Assembly (NCBI RefSeq): GCF_900074915.1 | Contig: NZ_LT222319.1 | Span: 310,001 to 374,000 of the forward strand | Length of the DNA: 64,000 nucleotides | Reading direction: 5' to 3' | From: Pseudomonas cerasi | GTDB taxonomy: Bacteria; Pseudomonadota; Gammaproteobacteria; Pseudomonadales; Pseudomonadaceae | Shown: piece by piece, positions 49,409-58,478 of the stretch | Numbering within the stretch: the stretch's first letter is position 1 | Layout of the letters: the number at the start of each line of letters is the position of its first letter | Notes under the pieces: generated by a model | Seen by the model: the letters and a program-made list of their open reading frames with translations, nothing else | The model's database searches: none | What the model was told of the DNA's origin: nothing | Position numbers and translations under genes: made by a program

Positions 49409-50251
49409 TCAGGACTTGATATCGAGGGCCTGACGTTTGCCCGCCACGGGTGCCAGCAACAGTTCAATACGCTGCTTGCGAATCCCGTCGGCAGCCGCTT
49501 CGGCCAGGGCTGCGTCGGTGATGATGGTGTCGAACTGTTCGAGCCCGGCGACCTTGTACATACCGAAGGTGCCGTATTTGGAGCTGGTGGCGATCAGCAC
49601 GGTTTGCGAGGCGGACTGCATGGCGGCCTGCTTGACCTCGACCTTCAGCGCCGACGGTGTGGTGGTGCCGCGTTGCAGGTCCCACGAGCTGGTGGACATG
49701 AAGGCCACATCGGTCGCCAGCTGGCGCAGGGTCGCCGCTGCCAGGCCGCCGACGCTGGAGCGGTTCGGATGATCGAGCAGCCCGCCGGTGTGAATCACAT
49801 CCACATGCGCAGCATCGGCCAGCGCGTTGACCACGCCGAAATCATTGGTGACCACAGTCATGCCCGACAGCGCGATGATATGCGGGACGATTTCGAGTGT
49901 GCTGGTGCCTGCGTCCAGATAGATCGTCATGTCCGGGTACAACAAGCCCGCTGCGAGCCGCGCCATACCCTGCTTGTGCGGCAACTCCACCACGGCCTTG
50001 GACTGGTGGCTGGGCTCGCTGTGGACCTGGCTGGCGATACGCACGCCCCCGGTGACCGAGTAGGCGCGACCTTCCTGCTCCAGCTGGGCGATGTCGCGGC
50101 GGATGGTCATGTGCGAGCAATCGAACATCTCCATCAACTGATGCACGCTGAGCACCTGATGCTTGCGCAACTGACGCAGCATCAGCTCCCGGCGCTGGTC
50201 AGGGATCATAGGTGTACCGCCGGAAATGGCGATCTCCTCTTCAGTGGACAT
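49409..50251 (-). CDS. DeoR-family transcriptional regulator
   Basis: 280 residues. N-terminal DeoR HTH (MIPDQRRELMLRQLRKH, then LMEMFDCSHMTIRRDIAQLE) and a sugar-phosphate-sensing domain (LDAGTSTLEIVPHI, VVTNDFGVVNALAD, VDVIHTGGLLDHPNRSSVGG). A start at codon 15 (MIPDQRR) is also plausible. It follows the sorbitol dehydrogenase gene on the same strand by 130 bp and may be a repressor of this polyol locus. Confidence 0.9.
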   Translation of the reverse strand: MSTEEEIAISGGTPMIPDQRRELMLRQLRKHQVLSVHQLMEMFDCSHMTIRRDIAQLEQEGRAYSVTGGVRIASQVHSEPSHQSKAVVELPHKQGMARLAAGLLYPDMTIYLDAGTSTLEIVPHIIALSGMTVVTNDFGVVNALADAAHVDVIHTGGLLDHPNRSSVGGLAAATLRQLATDVAFMSTSSWDLQRGTTTPSALKVEVKQAAMQSASQTVLIATSSKYGTFGMYKVAGLEQFDTIITDAALAEAAADGIRKQRIELLLAPVAGKRQALDIKS

Positions 50252-50381
50252 TCGTACTCCTGTACATCAATGAGCCGCCTCAGGCAGCAGGCGGTCCGCG
50301 CATCTTAGCCAATCGCTTCGGCAATGGAAGCAGTTGCAGGCTTTTTTGCGCGGTTCGGCTCATCTTTACTCCCGTCGCACT

Positions 50382-51155
50382 TCAACTCATCCAGTTGCCA
50401 CCGTCGACGTTATAGGTCTGGGCTACGACGTATTCGCTGTCCGCTGAAGCCAGGAAAATGGCCATGCCGGTCAAATCGTCCGCTGTGCCCATGCGCCCGA
50501 AAGGCACTTGCTCGCCCACCAGCCTTTTCTTCTCGCCCAGCGGGCGGTTTTCGTGGCGGGCGAACAGCGCATCCACGCCATCCCAGTGTTCGCCATCGAC
50601 CACACCCGGCGCGATGGCATTGACATTGATGCCGTGCCTGATGAGGTCCAGCCCGGCCGATTGGGTCAGGCTGATCACCGCAGCCTTGGTCGCGCAATAC
50701 ACCGCCACCAGCGCCTCGCCCCGCCGACCGGCCTGGCTGGCCATGTTGATGATCTTGCCGCCGTGCCCCTGGGCAATCATTTGCCTGGCTGCTGCCTGCA
50801 AAGTGAACAGGGTGCCCGCGACGTTGATCGAAAACAGCCGTTCGTAACTGTCGCGGGTGATATCGACAATTGGTGCCAGATCAAACAGCGCGGCGTTGTT
50901 GATCAGGATATCCAGCTTGCCGGTCTGGGCGGCCACTGCGGCGATGGCCTGATCAATGGACGACTGATCCGTGACGTCCATGCTGACCGCGTAGGCGTTC
51001 GGTCCCAGCTCGTTCGCCGTGGCCTGTGCGCGCTGCAGGTCGATATCGGCAATCGCCACGCGCGCACCTTCGTGAATGTACGCCTGCGCAAACGCCCGCC
51101 CGATGCCTCGCGCCGATCCGGTGATCAGCGCGCTTTTACCTTCAAGTCGTTTCAT
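50382..51155 (-). CDS. smoS: Sorbitol (D-glucitol) dehydrogenase, SDR family, SmoS-like
   Basis: 257 residues, classical short-chain dehydrogenase. NAD site TGSARGIGRAFAQAY, the NNAALFDLAP segment, catalytic Ser/Tyr/Lys in MASQAGRRGEALVAVYCATKAA, and the C-terminal VDGGNWMS. The whole protein resembles Rhodobacter SmoS, which oxidises sorbitol to fructose and galactitol to tagatose. It lies 39 bp after the SmoE-like binding protein; in Rhodobacter three transporter genes lie between the equivalents. Confidence 0.9.
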   Translation of the reverse strand: MKRLEGKSALITGSARGIGRAFAQAYIHEGARVAIADIDLQRAQATANELGPNAYAVSMDVTDQSSIDQAIAAVAAQTGKLDILINNAALFDLAPIVDITRDSYERLFSINVAGTLFTLQAAARQMIAQGHGGKIINMASQAGRRGEALVAVYCATKAAVISLTQSAGLDLIRHGINVNAIAPGVVDGEHWDGVDALFARHENRPLGEKKRLVGEQVPFGRMGTADDLTGMAIFLASADSEYVVAQTYNVDGGNWMS

Positions 51156-51194
51156 GGGTTCATCGTCCGTTCAATACAGTTGAGGGCTGGCGCT

Positions 51195-52511
51195 CTACTT
51201 CGGGTAGCCGGCACGTTTCATCTCGCGCTCGGTCACCGCCTGCGCGGCTGTGAGCGCCTGTTCAGTGGTGGTTTGCCCGGTCACGGCGGCAGAGAACAGC
51301 TTGCCGACCGAGGTGCCGATGGCCTGAAACTCGGGAATGGTCACGTACTGGATACCAACGTAGGGCACAGGCTTGGCCGAGGGGTGCGCCGGGTCGGCGT
51401 GTTGCATCATTTGCAGCGTGACCTTGGCGAACGGTGCAGCTTTCAGGTAAGCCTCGCTGTAGGTGGAGGCGCGGGTGCCAGGCGGCACGTTGCTGATGCC
51501 GTCCGTCTCGGCGACCAGCTGGATATACGCCTTGGACGTCGCCCAGGTGATGAACGCCTTGGCCGCATCCTTGTGCTTGGAGGTGGTCGGTATCGCCAGC
51601 GACCAGGCGTAAAGCCATGATGAACCCTTGTCAGTCACTTCAACCGGCGCAGGTGCAAAGCCGACGCTGTCGACCACCTTGCTCTGTTCCTTGTCCGTCG
51701 TGAAGGAGCCGGCCACGCTGGCGTCGACCCACAAGGCGCATTTGCCGCTGTTGAACAGCGCGAGGGTTTCGTTGAAGCCGTTGCTCGACACGCCCGGCGG
51801 GCCATCGTTTTTCAGGGTGTTGACGTAGAAATTCGCAGCCTTGCTCCATTCCGGGCTGGTCAATTGCGGTTTCCATTGCTCATCGAACCAGCGCGCGCCG
51901 AATGCATTGGCCATGGTACTGAGCAAAGCGATGTTCTCGCCCCAACCGGCCTTGCCGCGCAGGCACATGCCGTAAACGCCCTTGTCGGGCTGATGCAGCT
52001 TCGCGGCGAAGTCGCCCAGCTGCGTCCAGGTCGGGTGTTCGGGCATGCTCAAGCCTGCCTGCTTGAACAAATCGGTGCGGTAATAAGTAAGGGTGCTTTC
52101 GCCATAAAAGGGCAGGGCATAGAGCGTGTCCTTGACTGACAAGCCTTGGCGCACCGAGGGAAAGATATCCTCCAGATCGTAGTCCGGCGCAAGATCGGTA
52201 ATCGGCTCCAGCCACTGTTTGGCGCCCCATAACGGGGTCTCGTAGGTGCCGATGGTCAACACGTCGAACTGGCCGCCCTGCGTGGCGATGTCGGTGGTCA
52301 GGCGTTGGCGCAAAACATTTTCTTCGAGCACTACCCAGTTGAGCTTGATGTCGGGATGCTGCTGCTCAAAGGTTTTCGACAGGCGCTGCATGCGGATCAT
52401 GTCGCCGTTGTTCACCGTGGCGATGGTCACGGTTTCGGTAGCCTGGACGGTCAGGTTGAAAAGGGCGGCGGACACGCCTGCTGACAGGAAAAGCGTTTTC
52501 CGAATGTTCAT
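51195..52511 (-). CDS. Polyol ABC transporter substrate-binding protein (SmoE/MtlE-like)
   Basis: 438 residues from the ATG at 52511 (MNIRKTLFLSAGVSAALFN), signal peptide ending near VQATE. Family-1 extracellular solute-binding protein: VTIATVNNGDMIRMQRLSKT, FDVLTIGTYETPLWGAKQWL, FYGESTLTYYRTDLFKQAG and LYAWSLAIPTTSK. Close to mannitol/sorbitol binding proteins MtlE and SmoE. The permeases (F, G) and ATPase (K) that normally follow are missing; the next gene downstream is the dehydrogenase. Confidence 0.9.
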   Translation of the reverse strand: MNIRKTLFLSAGVSAALFNLTVQATETVTIATVNNGDMIRMQRLSKTFEQQHPDIKLNWVVLEENVLRQRLTTDIATQGGQFDVLTIGTYETPLWGAKQWLEPITDLAPDYDLEDIFPSVRQGLSVKDTLYALPFYGESTLTYYRTDLFKQAGLSMPEHPTWTQLGDFAAKLHQPDKGVYGMCLRGKAGWGENIALLSTMANAFGARWFDEQWKPQLTSPEWSKAANFYVNTLKNDGPPGVSSNGFNETLALFNSGKCALWVDASVAGSFTTDKEQSKVVDSVGFAPAPVEVTDKGSSWLYAWSLAIPTTSKHKDAAKAFITWATSKAYIQLVAETDGISNVPPGTRASTYSEAYLKAAPFAKVTLQMMQHADPAHPSAKPVPYVGIQYVTIPEFQAIGTSVGKLFSAAVTGQTTTEQALTAAQAVTEREMKRAGYPK

Positions 52512-52646
52512 CGTAGTGCTCTCCACCCCGCGCCTTGTCTGGCGGGAGTCATTGTTTTTGTTGTTGGCCACGGTTGAGTCACCCTGGTGGACCGCTTGAT
52601 TACAGCAGCCCTCAGGGGGCTGAACAAACGCAGCGCGGATGATCGA

Positions 52647-52701
52647 CTGATACTTTTTTAACCGGCCGCGCTCCGGCTGTCCGAAAGCAAAAAAGTATCA
52701 G
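52647..52701. promoter_or_regulatory. Long-spaced inverted repeat in the polyol control region
   Basis: CTGATACTTTTTT (52647-52659) and its exact complement AAAAAAGTATCAG (52689-52701), thirteen bases each, separated by 29 bases. It lies between the divergent binding-protein gene and the AraC-type regulator and is a good candidate for regulator binding. As a hairpin it could alternatively act as a terminator in either direction. Confidence 0.65.
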
Positions 52702-52793
52702 TGCCGGTTTGAACGCGAGCTAGCGCTGGTTGGACGCGAGGGGGTATGTTCAAGCGTCAACAGCGCATCCATAACGATAAAAAGGGGCATCCC

Positions 52794-53693
52794 GTGCCTG
52801 ACAGCCGAGCCGCCTTGCTCGAGCAGCGCCCTGCCGAGCTTGAGGTTATTCTCCCGCAGCCCGACCACTGCTTTCGCTGGTACGAGCATGACTATCCCTA
52901 CGCACTGGCGCGCTGGAACCATCATCCGGAGTTCGAAATTCATCTGATCCGCCAGGGCAGCGGCAAGCTGGTGGCCGGGGATTACATCGGTGAGTTCGCG
53001 GCAGGGCATGTGGCCCTGATCGGCCCGGATCTGCCGCATGACTGGATCGGCGATCTGGCCCCCGGTGAGCATCTGCCCGGGCGGGACGTGGTTCTGCAGT
53101 TTGATGGTGCCGCGTTACTGGCCTTGCGCGGCACGCTGCCGGAGATAGGCGATTTGCAGCGTCTGTTCGAGCAGGCGCGACGTGGCCTCGAGTTCACCGG
53201 TGCAACAGCGGTGCAGGCCGCGCGCCTGCTTGAACAGATCGGCCCGGCTCAGGGGCTGGAGCGGCTGATTCTGTTCCTGCAACTGGTCAACACGCTGATG
53301 AAAGCGCCTGCGCAGGAGGTTCGTCTGCTGGCCAGCACCTGGTATGCACCGACCCTGGATGCGCGCAGCTCCGAACGGATCAACAAGGCGTTCGACTATC
53401 TGCTGACCGAATTGACCAGCGATATTCGCCTGTCCGTCATCGCGCAGCGGCTGGACATGAGCGATCCGGGTTTTTCACGCTTCTTCAAGCGCACCACGGG
53501 CCATTGTTTTATCGACCTGATGCGCAAACTGCGGGTCCAGCGGGCTTGCCGTTTGCTGCTGCACAGCGAGATGTCGGTGTCGGACATCTGCTTTGAAGTC
53601 GGCTATGCCAACCTGTCCAACTTCAACCGGCACTTCCGCGTGGAGATGCAGCAGACGCCCAGTGAATACCGGCGCGCCGCTGCATCGGCCTGA
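52794..53693 (+). CDS. mtlR: AraC-family regulator, MtlR-like (polyol catabolism)
   Basis: 299 residues from a GTG at 52794 (VPDSRAALLEQRPAELEV), chosen because AAAAGGGG precedes it at proper distance; an ATG at 52746 would add 16 residues but its G-run is only one or two bases upstream. N-terminal cupin-like sensing domain (YEHDYPYALARWNHHPEFEIH) and C-terminal double HTH (LSVIAQRLDMSDPGFSRFFK, then VSDICFEVGYANLSNFNRHF). Resembles the P. fluorescens mannitol activator MtlR. Divergent from the binding-protein gene. Its stop abuts the antiporter stop. Confidence 0.85.
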   Translation: MPDSRAALLEQRPAELEVILPQPDHCFRWYEHDYPYALARWNHHPEFEIHLIRQGSGKLVAGDYIGEFAAGHVALIGPDLPHDWIGDLAPGEHLPGRDVVLQFDGAALLALRGTLPEIGDLQRLFEQARRGLEFTGATAVQAARLLEQIGPAQGLERLILFLQLVNTLMKAPAQEVRLLASTWYAPTLDARSSERINKAFDYLLTELTSDIRLSVIAQRLDMSDPGFSRFFKRTTGHCFIDLMRKLRVQRACRLLLHSEMSVSDICFEVGYANLSNFNRHFRVEMQQTPSEYRRAAASA

Positions 53694-54953
53694 TCAATGC
53701 TCTGCCGGTTCTTTCGCCTGCGGGGCACGGGTAACGGCATTCACCAGCTTGCCGATGGTCAGGCCCTGCAGAAGGATCGACAGCAACACCACGATGTAGG
53801 TGATGCTCAGCAGCAGATCTCGTTCCGGCCCGGTCGGCAGCGCCAGCGCCAAGGCGACCGAGACACCGCCGCGCAGGCCGCCCCAGGTGAGGATGCGGAT
53901 CGTGCCATGCGGCACCTTGCGCCAGCGACGCAGGAGCAGGATGGCCGGGGCCACGGTGACAAAGCGCGACAGCAGAATCGCCGCCGCCAGCAGGCTGGCC
54001 GCAATCAGGTGCTGCCACGAGAACGGCAACAGCAACAACTCCATGCCGATCAGCGCGAACAGCAGTGCGTTGAGCATGTCATCCAGCAGCTCCCAGAAAC
54101 CGTCCATGTAACGACGGGTCATGTCGTTCATCGCCAGATTACGTCCCAGGTTGCCGATGATCAGGCCGGCCACGACCATCGCGATAGGACCGGACACATG
54201 CAGTTCAGACGCCATCGCCGAGCCGCCGATCACCAGCGCCAGCGTGAGCATGACCTCGATCTGATACTGCTCGATGCTCTTGATCATCAGGTACACGGCG
54301 TAACCGATCAGGCCGCCGAACAGCACACCGCCGACCGCTTCGTGGACGAACAGCAGGGCGGTTTCGCCCACCGTCGGCGTTTCGCCCAGCTGCGCAATAC
54401 CCAGCAGCACGGTGAACACCACCACCGCCGTGCCATCGTTGAACAGGCTTTCACCAACGATGGTGGTTTTCAGCGGTTTGGAGGCGTTGGCGGTACGCAA
54501 CACACCGAGCACCGCAATCGGATCGGTAGGCGAGATCAGTGCACCAAACAGCAGGCAGTACAACGGGCTGACGTGCCAGCCGAACAGGGCGAAGATCCAG
54601 TAGGCCAGTGCGCCGATCACGGTAGTGGCGATCAGCACCCCGAAAGTCGCCAACAGGCCGATGGGCCAACGGTAGCTCCTCAAATCGCCAAGGTTGACGT
54701 GCAGCGCCCCGGCGAACAGCAGGAAGGACAACATCCAGTTCATCAGCAGGTCGCCGAAGTCGATCTGACCGATCAATTGTTGAACGCGATCTTCCAGGCC
54801 GGGATAGCCCAGAAAGCTCAGACCCTGCAACAGCAACGAGAACATCAGCGCAGTGACCATCACGCCAATGGTGGGGGGCAGACCGATGAAACGGTAGTTC
54901 ACGTAGGTCAGCAGCGCAGTGAGGCAGATAAAACCAGCAGCGAGTTCAAGCAT
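53694..54953 (-). CDS. Cation:proton antiporter, CPA1 family (NhaP-like)
   Basis: 419 residues with about twelve hydrophobic segments. The CPA1 ND-type ion site is visible in VGESLFNDGTAVVVF, with SPTDPIAVLGVLR upstream and TWGGLRGGVSVALALALP near the end. Exchanges Na or K for protons across the inner membrane; the exact cation is not readable. No N- or C-terminal regulatory tail. Ends directly against the AraC-type gene. Confidence 0.92.
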   Translation of the reverse strand: MLELAAGFICLTALLTYVNYRFIGLPPTIGVMVTALMFSLLLQGLSFLGYPGLEDRVQQLIGQIDFGDLLMNWMLSFLLFAGALHVNLGDLRSYRWPIGLLATFGVLIATTVIGALAYWIFALFGWHVSPLYCLLFGALISPTDPIAVLGVLRTANASKPLKTTIVGESLFNDGTAVVVFTVLLGIAQLGETPTVGETALLFVHEAVGGVLFGGLIGYAVYLMIKSIEQYQIEVMLTLALVIGGSAMASELHVSGPIAMVVAGLIIGNLGRNLAMNDMTRRYMDGFWELLDDMLNALLFALIGMELLLLPFSWQHLIAASLLAAAILLSRFVTVAPAILLLRRWRKVPHGTIRILTWGGLRGGVSVALALALPTGPERDLLLSITYIVVLLSILLQGLTIGKLVNAVTRAPQAKEPAEH

Positions 54954-55157
54954 CCGTCATTCCAGAGTCCGTAAGTGCAGTGTCTCGATCACCGTAACCG
55001 AGCCTGTGTTTGATGGACTGGATCTACGTCCAGACACATCTCGACACGCCACAGTGGGGTTTGCGTTGACCACGCAAAGGCGGTGATGTTGCAAAAAATG
55101 CTGGAATCACCCAGCGAAGCTGGATTTGAGACGGGAGAGGCAGGGCATTGCAGACAC

Positions 55158-55191
55158 AAAAAAGTCAGCCCGAATGACGGTCCGGGCTGAC
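55158..55191 (-). terminator. Rho-independent terminator of the DUF2790 gene
   Basis: Minus strand GTCAGCCCG, ten-base loop, CGGGCTGAC, then TTTTTT: a perfect nine-pair stem with a U run, about 40 bases after the stop at 55233. Confidence 0.9.
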
Positions 55192-55232
55192 GGGGGATGT
55201 AGCGCTGAGTGGCCTTCCTGGCAGGATCAGAA

Positions 55233-55562
55233 TCATTGGCTGTTTCTGCATCCGCCGAGGACCTGGTACTGAACCGTGTTCAGCTTGCCTTTGGAGTCTT
55301 CGTAAGTCATCAGCTTTGGCATCACGCTACAGGTTTGCAGATCCGGGGATTTGCGGACCAGCTTGGCAATGTCCAGCTTCATTCCGTACGTGTATTCCTT
55401 GATCTCCGGCATTGGCTTGTTATGGATGGCGGCATACTTCTGCACGCTGGCCTGGTGCTCCTTGATCACCGTAGTGGCTTTGACTTCATCAGAGGTGTAG
55501 GCGAAAGCACTGATGGGCGAAAGGATGACCAGAGCAAGTAACAACGATTTGGCTGTGCGCAT
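55233..55562 (-). CDS. DUF2790 small exported protein
   Basis: 109 residues: signal peptide (MRTAKSLLLALVILSPISAFA) and a short mature domain with QKYAAIHNKPMPEIKEYTYG and a C-terminal VQYQVLGGCRN, matching the Pseudomonas DUF2790 family. Two cysteines (TCSVMPK, GGCRNSQ) could pair in the periplasm. Members are often next to two-component systems or metal genes; none is adjacent here. Function unknown. Confidence 0.78.
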   Translation of the reverse strand: MRTAKSLLLALVILSPISAFAYTSDEVKATTVIKEHQASVQKYAAIHNKPMPEIKEYTYGMKLDIAKLVRKSPDLQTCSVMPKLMTYEDSKGKLNTVQYQVLGGCRNSQ

Positions 55563-55783
55563 TTTCTTTTGTCTCCGTTTGAATGTGGCTTAACCCTAAC
55601 CAATGCGCACTAACCGGAAGGTTGCTGAAACATTACAAATCGGTCATCTCGAAGATGTCAGCTTCCTAACAGTATTGTCATTGTTCGCTCACCTTCCTGT
55701 TAGCTCCCCCTCCGTAAGCTTGTTTCATCCCTGACGAGCGCTGAGCGCTGCGCAGGTCCGACATTCAACCGATAAAGGTAACG

Positions 55784-56005
55784 ATGATGAAACTGGTCAA
55801 ATCGATGGTCTTCGCAGTAGCTGCCTTGTCCGCCAGCGCAGCCTTTGCCGACGACGGTAACGAGTACGCAAGCACAGCGGCTGACAAGATGCGTCTTGCA
55901 CAGGAACTGCGCTTCAAGGAACAGAACAGCAGCAATAAAGCCGAGCGCTACGTCAATACAGACGACAACGCCAAGGCCGAGCGGTCGACCAAGTCCGAAG
56001 GCTGA
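55784..56005 (+). CDS. Small exported protein, unknown
   Basis: 73 residues (MMKLVKSMVFAVAALSASAA), signal peptide cleaved near AFADDG. The mature ~50 residues are strongly charged (DKMRLAQELRFKEQNSSNKAE, cited in part) with no cysteine or hydrophobic core, probably a helical or disordered periplasmic peptide. AAAGGTAACG precedes the double ATG. A terminator follows. Resembles in plan the small PtrA-like proteins of Pseudomonas, but I cannot assign a family. Confidence 0.7.
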   Translation: MMKLVKSMVFAVAALSASAAFADDGNEYASTAADKMRLAQELRFKEQNSSNKAERYVNTDDNAKAERSTKSEG

Positions 56006-56084
56006 TGCCTTTGATGCCCGACCCGCTGCACCCCCATTCGCCCTTTGTAGCAGCTCCCTGCTCCTTTGGTCGGGGCGAATCTTT

Positions 56085-56111
56085 AAGCGTCCTTCGGGGC
56101 GCTTTTTTTAT
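56085..56111 (+). terminator. Rho-independent terminator after the 73-residue gene
   Basis: AAGCGTCC-TTC-GGGGCGCTT followed by a T run (TTTTTTT): stem of about seven pairs with one bulge, 80 bases after the stop. Confidence 0.8.
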
Positions 56112-56149
56112 TCCCGTATCTACACCAAATCGTTATCACGCCCGTGCTC

Positions 56150-56255
56150 CAGCGCCCGTGGGAGCGAGCTTGCTCGCGAAAAGGCCGGTACAGCCGCCAG
56201 AAGGAGTGCACTTGAACCAGGGAATGCCGTTCTGGACGCTCTGCGTCCGATCTTG
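56150..56255. repeat. Mixed REP elements
   Basis: One classical Pseudomonas REP (GGGAGCGAGCTTGCTCGCGA, then AAAAGGCCGGTAC) followed by a GGACGCTCTGCGTCC unit of the syringae type. It lies between the 73-residue gene and the porin. Confidence 0.75.
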
Positions 56256-56460
56256 AATGTCTGATTACACCGGTCAAAGCGTATTTTATTTTATTGAGCA
56301 ACGGCGTGCTGTAATGCACGTCCTTTCATATTTGTAATCTTCCCGTCACCTCGGCGTTATCTTCGCCACTTCAAGATTGTGCCCCACTGGCAGCGTTCGG
56401 GTTAATAAAAACAGCCAGATCGACATGTTTATAACAATCTGCCGATTAGACGGAGCGCAC

Positions 56461-57785
56461 ATGACTCAACTTAAAACACTATCACTGGCCCTGTGCTCGA
56501 CCCTTGCCGGTGTCGCACCGGCTGCGGTATTCGCCGAAGAACATAAAGAAGGCTTCATCGAAGGCAGCACGCTGACCGTACTCAACCGCAACTTCTACAT
56601 GAACCGCGACCACCGCAACGGCGAATCCAGCCCTACCGGCAATGGTTACTCCGAAGCGTGGGCGCAAGGCATCATCGGTCGATTCCAGTCAGGTTTCACT
56701 CAAGGCACCTTCGGCGTCGGGGTCGATGCATTTGCCATGATCGGCATCAAGCTCGACACCGGTGACGGACGCAACGGCGGCCGCAGCGCATTCGACGTGC
56801 TGCCGGTCGATGGGGAAGGCCGCGCCCGTAACGAATACACCAAGGTAGGTGGCTCGCTGAAGGCCAGAGCCTTCGACACCGTCGTCAACGTGGGCGATGT
56901 GTTTCCCTCCACCCCCGTGGTTGCCTTCGGCGACTCCCGCCTGCTGCCCGAGAGCTTTCGCGGCGTTACCGCCGTCAACAACAGCATCAGCGGCCTGACC
57001 CTGCAAGGCGGTCGCCTGCATGCCATGAGCCAGCCCGTTTCCAGCAACCTGCGCGACGGTTTCGTCACCTTCTACGGCGGTGCCGTGGACTCTCCATGGG
57101 TTGCCTACTTCGGCGGTGACTATCAGGCCACCGACAGGCTGAGCCTTGGCCTCTACACCAGCCGACTAAAGACGCCTGGGATCAGAAATACGCTTCAGCG
57201 TCCTACGTGCTGCCGCTCTCTGACGACCTGTCGCTGACCAGCAGCCTGAACTATTACAACGCCACCGACGAAGGCAAAAAGCTGCTCGGCGAATTCGACA
57301 ACGACATCTGGAGCGCAAAACTCGCCCTGCAATACGGCGCACACACCCTGTCGCTTTCGCACCAGCGCAACGAAGGTGATGACGATTTCGACTACCTCAG
57401 GCAGTCCGACTCCATCTACCTGGCCAACTCCATCCAGTACAGCGACTTCAACTCACCCAAGGAGCGCTCTTGGATGGTCACCTACAACCTCGACATGTCC
57501 ACCTTCGGCGTACCCGGTCTGTCGTTCATGACCCGCTACGGCAAAGGCACCGACGCCGACTACTCCAACGCCAACAGCACCTACATGCGCCGCGACGCAC
57601 AAGGCAACCCGCTGACCGATCAAAAACGCTGGGAGCGCGATATCGAAGCGAAATACATCGTGCAGACCGGATCACTCAAGGACCTGTCGCTGCGCGTGCG
57701 TCAGGCAACGACTCGGGCCACGGCGTTTGAATCGGACCTAGATGAGGTGAGGGTGATTGTGGAGTATCCGTTGAGTGTGCTTTGA
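56461..57785 (+). pseudogene. OprD-family porin, frameshifted
   Basis: Outer-membrane porin gene of about 441 codons if repaired. Signal peptide (MTQLKTLSLALCSTLAGVAP) and OprD landmarks FIEGSTLTVLNRNFYMNRDH, GFTQGTFGVGVDAFAMIGIK, RLLPESFRGVTAVNNSISGL. At about 57168-57172 one base appears lost: the frame reads TSRLKTPGIRN and stops at 57237, while the next frame continues the family sequence (DAWDQKYASASYVLPLSDDL, then NYYNATDEGKKLLGEFDNDI) to LSVL at 57785. Either a real null mutation or an assembly error. Substrate of the parent porin unknown. Confidence 0.85.
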
Positions 57786-57803
57786 GTATTTCCGAACAGG
57801 CAG

Positions 57804-57827
57804 GAAGCGTCCCTTGGGGCGCTTCTT
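57804..57827 (+). terminator. Weak terminator after the porin gene
   Basis: GAAGCGTCCC-TTG-GGGCGCTTC hairpin 18 bases after the stop; only a short T-rich tail, so termination strength is uncertain. Confidence 0.6.
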
Positions 57828-57916
57828 AGTGCTAACCACGTTGTGTGAACCATCAACACCAAAGCTCAATAGGCTGCCCCATGATTTTTCCAGCGCAAAA
57901 AGCTGACTGGCCATCG

Positions 57917-58246
57917 CTATTTCGAAAGGAGTCTCATCAATGCAGCTAATGCAAAAGCCGATGCTGCGTAAAGGCAAAACTTACTGAAACTCCACATGGC
58001 ATCCATAAGCTGTTGACCTTCGGCACTTCCTCCTGAACCGCTGATTGCGCTAGCTGTGCCGCCTATAAATACTGCGCCTGAAGCCACACACAGGACCACA
58101 AAAGCGCACGCCATTTTAAATAACGTGGCTGGGGTAAGCACATTTGAAATCCCGCCTGTTTCATCGGTGCTGATGATCCGAAAAATGACACGACCTATAT
58201 AAAAAACTGCAGACAAGACACATAGGAAAAGCACCAAAGTGATCAT
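57917..58246 (-). CDS. Small membrane protein, unknown
   Basis: 109 residues with three hydrophobic segments (MITLVLFLCVLSAVFYIG, MACAFVVLCVASGAVFIG, FCLYAASAFALAALMRLL) and short polar loops. I do not recognise the family. A+T content is higher than in the core genes, consistent with the accessory region that begins here. It lies downstream of, and on the same strand as, the DUF6396 fragments, and could be a partner of them (inference). Confidence 0.6.
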   Translation of the reverse strand: MITLVLFLCVLSAVFYIGRVIFRIISTDETGGISNVLTPATLFKMACAFVVLCVASGAVFIGGTASAISGSGGSAEGQQLMDAMWSFSKFCLYAASAFALAALMRLLSK

Positions 58247-58478
58247 GGAATTTACCTTGGGCAGAAAGTGTTTGATAGTCGCTCACCCCAAGATATCCTT
58301 GATGGCTGCGACGGTTTGATATGGATTTGAACGTTATTCTTCCTTTACGATCCATGCTAAGACATAAAACGCATAGATGGCGTCCTGGACAGCTTTGGAC
58401 GAGAGTACAAGTTTGCATATGCCGCCCGCTATAGGCATATGCAGAATCTCTTCCGGACCGGCGTCATCAGACTTTTGA

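Noticed and set aside
52746..52793. ATG start for the AraC-type regulator
   Set aside because: The G-rich run is too close to the ATG to act as a ribosome binding site; the GTG at 52794 has AAAAGGGG at normal distance. Not fully excluded.
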